Of a stretch of DNA of 10,823 nucleotides, positions 5,560-10,823 are shown piece after piece. Location of the stretch: contig CANREU010000042.1 of the NCBI GenBank assembly GCA_947629725.1, positions 1 to 10,823 on the forward strand, read 5' to 3'. The stretch comes from an uncultured Clostridia bacterium. GTDB taxonomy: Bacteria; Bacillota; Clostridia; Christensenellales; Borkfalkiaceae. Numbering within the stretch: the first letter of the stretch is position 1; each line of letters starts with the position of its first letter. The notes under the pieces were generated by a model, which saw only the letters and a list, made by a program, of their open reading frames with translations, was not told where the DNA came from and made no database searches. The translations under genes and the position numbers were made by a program.

Positions 5560-8369
5560 AAGAAGAGATCTTCGTAAAGGGCGCAAAGGAAAACAACTTA
5601 AAGAACAGCGACGTGCACATCCCCCGCCGGAGCCTCACCGTGTTTACGGGGCTCTCGGGGTCGGGGAAGAGCACCCTCGCCTTCGACACCATCTTTGCGG
5701 AGGGGCAGCGGCGGTATATGGAGAGCCTCTCCTCCTACGCGCGGCAGTTCCTCGGCATGATGGAAAAGCCCGACGTGGAGTACATCGAGGGGCTCTCGCC
5801 CGCCATCTCCAACGACCAGAAGACGACGAGCCACAATCCCCGCTCCACGGTGGGGACGGTGACGGAGATCTACGACTACCTCCGTCTCCTCTATGCGCGC
5901 GCGGGCGTGCCCCATTGCCCCAAGTGCGGCAGGGAGATACGGCGGCAGACGGTGGATGAGATCGCCGACCGTGTCATGCTCCTCCCCGAGGGGAGCAAGC
6001 TCCTCATCGAGGCCCCCGTCGTGCGGGGCAAGAAGGGGGAGTATAAGAAGGAATTTACGGGCTACCGCAAGAGCGGCTACGCCCGCGTGAAGGTGGACGG
6101 GATCGTCTACGACCTTCAGGAGGAGATCAAGCTCGACAAGAACGTCAAGCACAACATCTCCGTCGTCATCGACCGCCTCGTCGTAAAGGAGGGGGTGTTG
6201 AAGCGGCTCACCGAGTCCCTCGAGACCGCCTTGAAGCTCGCGGACGGGCTCGTCTCCGTGGACTGCGGAGGGGAGGAGACCCTCTATTCCTCCCGCTACT
6301 CCTGCCCCGACTGCGGCATCTCCATCGAGGAGATCGAGCCGCGGCTCTTCTCCTTCAACACGGTGTGGGGGGCGTGCCCCGAGTGCTCGGGGCTCGGCTT
6401 CAAGCAGGCGGTGGACGCCGACCTCATCTGCCCCGACCGCACCAAGACCCTCCGCGAGGGGGCGATCCGCATCAGCGGGTGGAATTTAGACAGCTCCGCC
6501 GTCACGCAGATGTACCTCGAGGCGCTCGCAAAGCACTACAAATTCTCCCTCGACGTGCCCGTGAAGGACCTCCCCGAGGGTGTGTTCGACCTTCTCATGT
6601 ACGGCAACGGCGGGGAGAAGATCGACATGCAATACAGCACGAAGTCCTTCCGCAGCGAATACAAGAGCGCGTGGGAGGGGTTCGTCAACAACTTGCAGCG
6701 GCGGTATAACCAGACGAGCTCGGTTTCCGTGAAGTGGGACATCGAGCGGTATATGCGCACTTCCGACTGCCCCTGCTGCCACGGGAAACGTCTCAAAAAG
6801 GAGGCGCTCGCCGTCACGGTGGGGGGGAAGAACATCGCGGAGGCGTGCGATCTCTCCGTCGCCCGTCTCGGGGAATTTCTCGGCGGGCTCGAACTCACCC
6901 CCACGCAGCGGGCGATCGCGGCCGTCGTCTTAAAGGAGATCAAGAGCCGCATCGACTTCCTCGTCGGCGTCGGGCTCGACTATCTCACCCTCTCGCGGAG
7001 CGCCGCCACCCTCTCGGGCGGCGAGAGCCAGCGCATCCGCCTCGCCACGCAGATAGGCTCCGCCCTCACGGGGGTTTTGTATATTTTGGACGAGCCCTCC
7101 ATCGGGCTCCACCAGCGGGACAACGCCCGCCTGCTCGAATCTTTGAAGCGGCTTCGGGACATCGGGAACACCCTCATCGTCGTCGAGCACGACGAGGAGA
7201 CCATGCGGGCGGCGGACTATCTTGTCGACATCGGCCCCAAAGCGGGGGTGCACGGCGGCGAGGTCGTCGCCTGCGGAACGGTGGAGGACCTCGAAAGCGA
7301 GCCCCGTTCCATCACGGGGGACTACCTCGCGGGGCGGCGGAAAATAGAGGTGCCCTCTACCCGCAAAAGACCCGACGGCAGGTATTTCCGCGTGGAGGAC
7401 TGCCGCCAGAACAATCTCAAAGGCATCACGGCGGAGATCCCCGCGGGGCTGTTCACCGTCGTCACGGGGGTGAGCGGCTCGGGCAAGAGCTCCCTCGTCA
7501 ACGAAATTCTCCTTCCCATCCTCTCCAACGGGCTCAACGGCTCCCGTCTCCCCACGGGAAAGAGCGGGGGGTACACGGGGCTCGAGCTCTTCGACAAGGT
7601 CATCGCCATCGACCAGTCCCCCATAGGGCGCACGCCGCGCTCCAACCCCGCCACCTACACGGGGGTGTTCACCGCCATCCGCGAGCTGTTCGCCCAGACG
7701 CAGGACGCGAAAGCGATGGGCTTCAAGGCGGGGCGGTTCTCCTTCAACGTCGCGGGGGGCAGGTGCGAGAATTGCGAGGGGGACGGCATCATGAAGATCG
7801 AGATGCACTTCCTCCCCGACGTCTACGTCCCCTGCGAGGTGTGCGGGGGCAAGCGGTATAACCGCGAGACCCTCGAGGTCCGCTACAAGGGCAAGACCAT
7901 CTCGGACGTGCTCGAGATGACGGTGGAGGAGGCGTGCGAGTTCTTCAAGGCGCAGCCGTCCATCTACAATAAGATGAGCACCCTAAACGAGGTGGGGCTC
8001 GGGTACATCAAGCTCGGGCAGAGCGCCACGACCCTCTCGGGCGGCGAGGCGCAGCGGGTGAAGCTCGCGACGGAGCTCTCGAAGCGCTCCACGGGCAAGA
8101 CCTTTTATATCCTCGACGAGCCCACGACGGGCCTGCACTCCTACGACGTGCAGAAGCTCGTGAACATTCTGTTGAAATTGCGGGACGGCGGGAACACCGT
8201 GCTCGTCATCGAACACAATTTAGACGTCATCAAGGTCGCCGATCACATTATCGACCTCGGACCCGAAGGGGGAGACGGCGGCGGGGAGATCGTGGCGACG
8301 GGCTCGCCCGAAGAGGTCGCAGATCACGAGAAGAGCTACACCGGTGCGTTTTTGAAGAAGGTACTGTAG
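5556..8369 (+). CDS. uvrA: UvrABC excinuclease subunit A
   Basis: UvrA is the ABC-type ATPase dimer that finds DNA lesions and loads UvrB. The length is 937 residues, normal for the family. Two ATPase modules are complete: Walker A GLSGSGKS (32-39) and GVSGSGKS (638-645); signatures LSGGESQRI (486-494) and LSGGEAQRV (827-835); Walker B/D-loops ILDEPSIGLH (510-519) and ILDEPTTGLH (852-861). Zinc module 1 has C250, C253, C274, C277 and module 2 has C737, C740, C760, C763. Further Cys pairs are at C121/C124 and C405/C408. IDQSPIGRTPRSNPATYTG (685-703) is a strong UvrA signature. ATG 5556 is used because MKEEIFVKGAKENNLK fits the family N-terminus and AAGGA precedes it; it overlaps the nucleotidase stop by four bases (ATGA). 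No intrinsic terminator follows, so read-through into the aminotransferase gene is possible. No LexA-like box was seen for this unit. Confidence 0.98.
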   Translation: MKEEIFVKGAKENNLKNSDVHIPRRSLTVFTGLSGSGKSTLAFDTIFAEGQRRYMESLSSYARQFLGMMEKPDVEYIEGLSPAISNDQKTTSHNPRSTVGTVTEIYDYLRLLYARAGVPHCPKCGREIRRQTVDEIADRVMLLPEGSKLLIEAPVVRGKKGEYKKEFTGYRKSGYARVKVDGIVYDLQEEIKLDKNVKHNISVVIDRLVVKEGVLKRLTESLETALKLADGLVSVDCGGEETLYSSRYSCPDCGISIEEIEPRLFSFNTVWGACPECSGLGFKQAVDADLICPDRTKTLREGAIRISGWNLDSSAVTQMYLEALAKHYKFSLDVPVKDLPEGVFDLLMYGNGGEKIDMQYSTKSFRSEYKSAWEGFVNNLQRRYNQTSSVSVKWDIERYMRTSDCPCCHGKRLKKEALAVTVGGKNIAEACDLSVARLGEFLGGLELTPTQRAIAAVVLKEIKSRIDFLVGVGLDYLTLSRSAATLSGGESQRIRLATQIGSALTGVLYILDEPSIGLHQRDNARLLESLKRLRDIGNTLIVVEHDEETMRAADYLVDIGPKAGVHGGEVVACGTVEDLESEPRSITGDYLAGRRKIEVPSTRKRPDGRYFRVEDCRQNNLKGITAEIPAGLFTVVTGVSGSGKSSLVNEILLPILSNGLNGSRLPTGKSGGYTGLELFDKVIAIDQSPIGRTPRSNPATYTGVFTAIRELFAQTQDAKAMGFKAGRFSFNVAGGRCENCEGDGIMKIEMHFLPDVYVPCEVCGGKRYNRETLEVRYKGKTISDVLEMTVEEACEFFKAQPSIYNKMSTLNEVGLGYIKLGQSATTLSGGEAQRVKLATELSKRSTGKTFYILDEPTTGLHSYDVQKLVNILLKLRDGGNTVLVIEHNLDVIKVADHIIDLGPEGGDGGGEIVATGSPEEVADHEKSYTGAFLKKVL

Positions 8370-8426
8370 TTTCGCGGAAAATCTTTTGCGCCCGTCCCCA
8401 TATCCGAAAAACAAAAAGGAGCAGCC

Positions 8427-9608
8427 ATGATCAACCAAACCATGAAAAAACTCGGCGAGGAGCGCAGCGTCATCCGCGAGCTCTTCGAGTACGGCAACCG
8501 CCGCAAGGCGGAGATCGGCGCGGAGAAGGTGTTCGATTTCTCCCTCGGCAACCCGTCGGTGCCCGCGCCCGCCTGCGTACAGGAGGAGATCGGGCGCCTC
8601 CTTCGCGAAGTGCCCGCCGAGGTCCTCCACGGCTACACCTCCGCACCGGGCGATCCCGCCGTGCGGGAGGCGGTCGCAACCTACATATCCGCCGCATTCG
8701 GGGCACCCATGTCCGCGTCTTACGTCTATATGACGTGCGGCGCGGCGGCCTCTCTCACCGTCGCCCTCAACGCCCTCTGCAACCCCGGCGACGAGGTCGT
8801 CGTCCTCACGCCCTGCTTCCCCGAATACCTCGTGTTCATCGGGCAGGCGGGGGCGAAGACCGTCGAAGTCCCCACAAACGGCGCCTTCCACCTCGATCTT
8901 CCCGCCCTCGAAAGGGCGATCGGGAGGAGGACGAAGGCGGTCGTCGTCAACTCCCCCAACAACCCCACGGGCGCGGTGTACGGAGAGGAGGAGATGCGCG
9001 CGCTCGGCGGGCTCCTCCTTAGGAAGAGCGCCGAAAACGGCGCCCCCGTCTACCTCCTTGCCGACGAGCCCTATCGCGAGCTCTCTTACGGCGCGCCCCC
9101 CGTATATCCCATGAATGTGTACGGAAACACCCTCGTGCTCTACTCCTTCTCCAAGTCCCTCTCCCTCGCGGGGGAGCGCATCGGCTACATCGCCGTCTCC
9201 CCGCAGTGCGCGGACGCGGACGGCGTGTTTGCGGCGGTGTGCGGCGCGGGCAGGAGCCTCGGCTTCGTGTGCGCGCCCTCCCTCTTCCAGCGGGCCGTTT
9301 CCGCCTGCCTCGGGAAGTCGTGCGACGTGGAGCTCTACCGCAAAAACCGCGATCTGCTCCTATCGGGCCTCACCGCCTGCGGATTTTCCTGTATCCCCCC
9401 CGAGGGGGCGTTCTACCTCTTCGTGAAGTCCCCCGAGCCCGACGCGAAGGCGTTCTGCGAGAGGGCGAAAAAATACGAGCTGTTGCTCGTCCCGTCCGAC
9501 AGTTTCGGGACGGAGGGCTACGTGCGCATCTCCTATTGCGTCGCCCGTTCCGTCATCGAGAGGAGCCTCCCCGCCTTCGGGGCGCTCGCAAAGGAATACG
9601 GGCTATAA
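8427..9608 (+). CDS. PLP-dependent aminotransferase, class I/II
   Basis: A 393-residue fold-type I aminotransferase that probably transfers an amino group between an amino acid and a 2-oxo acid with pyridoxal phosphate. Seen: N-terminal substrate-loop motif FSLGNPSVP (38-46), GYTSAPGDPAVREAVA (69-84), NSPNNPTG (175-182) with cofactor-contacting N179, ADEPYRE (212-218) with D213 and Y216, SFSKSLSLAGERIGY (240-254) with Schiff-base lysine K243 and phosphate-binding R251, and the substrate-carboxylate arginine in YVRISY (R367). The start at 8427 has AAAGGAG at 8415-8421, five bases upstream. It lies 57 bases after uvrA with no terminator between, and a strong terminator follows. It resembles aspartate-type aminotransferases of Clostridia, but the substrate is uncertain, so no symbol is given. 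A role in DNA repair is not implied. Confidence 0.93.
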   Translation: MINQTMKKLGEERSVIRELFEYGNRRKAEIGAEKVFDFSLGNPSVPAPACVQEEIGRLLREVPAEVLHGYTSAPGDPAVREAVATYISAAFGAPMSASYVYMTCGAAASLTVALNALCNPGDEVVVLTPCFPEYLVFIGQAGAKTVEVPTNGAFHLDLPALERAIGRRTKAVVVNSPNNPTGAVYGEEEMRALGGLLLRKSAENGAPVYLLADEPYRELSYGAPPVYPMNVYGNTLVLYSFSKSLSLAGERIGYIAVSPQCADADGVFAAVCGAGRSLGFVCAPSLFQRAVSACLGKSCDVELYRKNRDLLLSGLTACGFSCIPPEGAFYLFVKSPEPDAKAFCERAKKYELLLVPSDSFGTEGYVRISYCVARSVIERSLPAFGALAKEYGL

Positions 9609-9618
9609 CCGGCCCCCC

Positions 9619-9649
9619 GCCCCCTCTTGCCGCGGAGGGGGCTTTTTTT
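9619..9649 (+). terminator. Intrinsic terminator after the aminotransferase gene
   Basis: GCCCCCTC (9619-9626) pairs perfectly with GAGGGGGC (9635-9642), with an extra T-G wobble inside and a loop of about six bases, followed at once by seven T residues (9643-9649). It begins 11 bases after the aminotransferase stop and separates that unit from spoVT. Confidence 0.93.
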
Positions 9650-9661
9650 GTACCCCATGTC

Positions 9662-9690
9662 GCATAAAAGGGGAGGAAATCCGCAAAATA
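9662..9690 (+). promoter_or_regulatory. Candidate sigma-G/sigma-F promoter of spoVT
   Basis: GCATA (9662-9666) fits the -35 pattern GHATR used by the forespore sigma factors. CAAAATA (9684-9690) fits six of seven positions of the sigma-G -10 pattern CATWHTA. The spacing is 17 bases. Transcription would begin near 9696-9699, just before the GGAGGT ribosome binding site. spoVT is sigma-G dependent in Bacillus subtilis. The consensus is quoted from memory and usage is inferred. Confidence 0.6.
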
Positions 9691-9699
9691 CGGTCGTAT

Positions 9700-9705
9700 G
9701 GAGGT
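9700..9705 (+). promoter_or_regulatory. Ribosome binding site deciding the spoVT start
   Basis: GGAGGT lies four bases before ATG 9710. It overlaps an upstream in-frame ATG at 9698, which has no Shine-Dalgarno sequence at usable distance and falls about where transcription would begin. This favours ATG 9710. Confidence 0.8.
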
Positions 9706-9709
9706 CAAT

Positions 9710-10252
9710 ATGAAAGCAACGGGGATCGTGAGAAGGATCGACGAGCTCGGGCGGGTCGTCATCCCCAAAGAGATCAGGCGCACGCTGCGCATACGGGAGG
9801 GGGACCCCCTCGAACTCTTCACCGACCGCGATGAGCTGATGCTCAAAAAATACTCGCCCATCGCTTCGGTGGAGCGGTTTGCGGAGGGGACGGCGAAGTC
9901 CCTCAACGAGCAGAGCGGGCACCTTGCCGCCATCTGCGACACGGACGCCGTGCTCTCCGCGTGCGGGCAGGGCAAGAAGGCGCTCATGGACAAACCCCTC
10001 TCCGAGGGGGTGTCCGAACTTATCGCCTCGCGCAGGAGCTACCTCGCGAACAAGACGGACGGCGGGGATATTCTGCCCGTCATCGGGGAGGGGGAGGACT
10101 ACACGGCACAGGTGATCGTGCCCATCATCGCGGGGGGAGACTGCCTCGGCGCGGTCGTTCTGCTCTCCTCGGAGGAGGGCGCGGTGATGGAGGCCTCCGC
10201 CGTGAAACTCGCCCGTCTCACCGCTGAGATCATAGCAAATCAATTCGAGTAA
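9710..10252 (+). CDS. spoVT: Stage V sporulation protein T, AbrB-type transcription factor
   Basis: A 180-residue homologue of SpoVT, the DNA-binding regulator that tunes sigma-G genes in the developing forespore. The N-terminal swapped-hairpin AbrB domain is almost textbook: MKATGIVRRIDELGRVVIPK (1-20) then EIRRTLRIREGDPLELF (21-37), with KKYSPI (46-51) ending the domain. Residues about 55-178 form a GAF-like domain, including SGHLAAICDTDAVLSACG (69-86), the KPLSEG element (95-100) and VIVPIIAGGDCLGAVVLLS (135-153). Bacillus SpoVT is of nearly the same length (about 178). ATG 9710 is preferred over in-frame ATG 9698 because of the GGAGGT position and the family N-terminus MKATGIVRRID. It follows a strong terminator, so it is transcribed separately, probably from the sigma-G/F-like promoter upstream. 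No T-run terminator follows; hairpin-rich repeats begin within about 60 bases. Confidence 0.95.
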   Translation: MKATGIVRRIDELGRVVIPKEIRRTLRIREGDPLELFTDRDELMLKKYSPIASVERFAEGTAKSLNEQSGHLAAICDTDAVLSACGQGKKALMDKPLSEGVSELIASRRSYLANKTDGGDILPVIGEGEDYTAQVIVPIIAGGDCLGAVVLLSSEEGAVMEASAVKLARLTAEIIANQFE

Positions 10253-10308
10253 GTTTCACGGAAGACGCGCGTCGGCATACCTGCCCCGCCGTTTTCCCGC
10301 TCTTGCGT

Positions 10309-10440
10309 CCCCCTTTTGGGGCGCCGTAGGCGTGCCTTGTGCTGAAGTACCCCCGAACACCCCTTGCCTTCTCCTTGAGGGGAAGTACCCCAACCAAACA
10401 TTCTTGCTTCCCCCTTTGGGGGAAGTACCCCGAAGGGGGG
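10309..10440. repeat. GAAGTACCCC repeat with C-run/G-run hairpins
   Basis: GAAGTACCCC occurs at 10344-10353, 10382-10391 and 10422-10431, at spacings of 38 and 40 bases. An inverted copy GGGGTACTTC lies at 10633-10642. The direct copies are interleaved with small hairpins: CCCC-TTTT-GGGG at 10310-10321, and a perfect 7-bp stem TTCCCCC (10408-10414)/GGGGGAA (10418-10424) with a TTT loop. Confidence 0.8.
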
Positions 10441-10464
10441 ATAGGGGTTTGCAGCCGAGCCCGA

Positions 10465-10527
10465 ACCCCCTCCGTCACGGCAAGGGCGGCCGTGACAGCT
10501 CCCCCAAGAGGGGGCGCCGAGAAAGGG
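10465..10527. repeat. Two-hairpin repeat module, copy 1
   Basis: Order: ACCCCCTC (10465-10472); hairpin I, GTCACGGC (10474-10481) with GCCGTGAC (10489-10496) and a 7-base loop; then AGCT; hairpin II, CCCCC (10501-10505) with GGGGG (10510-10514) and loop AAGA; then CGCCGAGAAAGGG. Copy 2 at 10728-10788 has the same order. Confidence 0.85.
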
Positions 10528-10542
10528 CGTGCGTAAGACCTG

Positions 10543-10569
10543 CCCTCGCCCTCCTTTGGGGGGCGAGGG
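10543..10569. repeat. Strong isolated hairpin with TTT loop
   Basis: CCCTCGCCC (10543-10551) pairs perfectly with GGGCGAGGG (10561-10569). One wobble and two further G-C pairs extend it inward to a TTT loop (10555-10557), giving 12 pairs. No T-run follows in either direction, so it is not a standard intrinsic terminator. Confidence 0.8.
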
Positions 10570-10593
10570 GTAGGGTGCGGGGAGCGAGACCTG

Positions 10594-10642
10594 CCCCCTT
10601 TGAAGGTGCCGAAGGCATGCCTTGCGCCGGGCGGGGTACTTC
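10594..10642. repeat. Diverged copy of the 10309-10353 repeat segment
   Basis: CCCCCTTTGAAGGTGCCGAA and GGCATGCCTTGCGCCGGG here parallel CCCCCTTTTGGGGCGCCGTA and GGCGTGCCTTGTGCTGAA at 10309-10346, about 285 bases upstream. The GAAGTACCCC word that follows the first copy appears here inverted, as GGGGTACTTC (10633-10642). Confidence 0.65.
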
Positions 10643-10727
10643 GTCGCTATGCTCCTCGTGTCGCCCTCCGATAATATTCATAGCGTGCGGGCGATAGGGG
10701 TGGGGGTGCCCACGGGTATCGCACAAC

Positions 10728-10788
10728 ACCCCCTCACCGCCGTAAAGGTCACGGCGGAGCTCCCCCTCAAGGGGGCGCCGAGAAAGGG
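10728..10788. repeat. Two-hairpin repeat module, copy 2
   Basis: Order: ACCCCCTC (10728-10735); hairpin I, CCGCCGT (10737-10743) with ACGGCGG (10751-10757) and a 7-base loop; then AGCT; hairpin II, CCCCC (10762-10766) with GGGGG (10771-10775) and loop TCAA; then CGCCGAGAAAGGG. Compared with copy 1, stem I has a different sequence but still pairs perfectly, and only the loop of hairpin II changes. Confidence 0.85.
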
Positions 10789-10823
10789 GGCGGGGTGTGT
10801 CCGTATTCTTGCCTCCTCCCTCG

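Larger units (their letters stand above)
10253..10823. repeat. Non-coding block of GC-rich hairpin repeats after spoVT
   Basis: These 571 bases to the window end contain no credible gene. The open frames present lack ribosome binding sites and run through repeats. The block consists of many short C-run/G-run hairpins with 3-4 base loops, several repeated words and two copies of a larger two-hairpin module (listed separately). A 10-bp palindrome GACGCGCGTC (10264-10273) opens it. Inverted pairs CGCTATG (10645-10651)/CATAGCG (10679-10685) and GCGATA (10691-10696)/TATCGC (10717-10722) lie near the end. It resembles extragenic repeats frequent in clostridial genomes, by memory only. Confidence 0.75.

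Noticed and set aside
6734..7861. Long + strand open frame of 375 codons overlapping uvrA in another frame, and a 292-codon minus-strand frame at 6930-7808
   Set aside because: Both lie wholly within conserved UvrA coding sequence, are Arg/His-rich or otherwise odd in composition, and arise from codon bias in GC-rich DNA.
10332..10729. Short open frames on both strands after spoVT
   Set aside because: They have no ribosome binding site, contain no domain, and run through hairpin repeats, with composition set by C-runs and G-runs.
10309..10788. CRISPR-like array after spoVT
   Set aside because: The repeated words are short and palindromic with variable spacing, there are no uniform repeats with unique spacers, and no cas gene is nearby.

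Overview
The window is a GC-rich chromosomal segment with every convincing gene on the + strand. It most likely comes from an endospore-forming clostridial Bacillota. The evidence is a full-length SpoVT, AGGAGG-type ribosome binding sites, a Bacillus-type LexA box at uvrB, and GC-rich extragenic repeats of a style common in gut Clostridia. Most genes are housekeeping. I found no mobile element, CRISPR array, tRNA or rRNA, and no complete novel system.

Layout. (1) Positions 2-2439 look like one transcription unit. It holds the 3' end of glnS, then a large membrane protein built from two CvpA-like halves, then two small paralogous proteins (winged-helix-like domain, basic linker, one C-terminal membrane helix). 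The last three genes touch or overlap (TGA|ATG, then TGATG). (2) Positions 2440-2510 hold a strong sigma-A type promoter with an extended -10 and a LexA/SOS-box-like site over the predicted start of transcription, followed by uvrB (2511-4475). (3) Positions 4476-4959 are non-coding and full of repeats, including a 52-bp tandem duplication. (4) An NT5C-type HAD nucleotidase (4960-5559) overlaps uvrA (5556-8369) by ATGA. A fold-type I aminotransferase follows (8427-9608) and ends at a strong intrinsic terminator (9619-9649). (5) spoVT (9710-10252) has a sigma-G/F-like promoter just upstream. (6) Positions 10253-10823 are non-coding and packed with GC-rich hairpin repeats, including two copies of one module whose first stem differs in sequence but still pairs.

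How the genes fit together. UvrB and UvrA are two of the three subunits of the UvrABC excision nuclease. uvrB appears to be under SOS control, whereas uvrA has become separated from it by repeats and is translationally coupled to a nucleotidase that may act on deoxynucleotides. spoVT is a forespore regulator and its promoter fits that timing. The unknowns most worth attention are the paired winged-helix/membrane proteins with their CvpA-like neighbour, the nucleotidase-uvrA coupling, and the paired hairpin modules.
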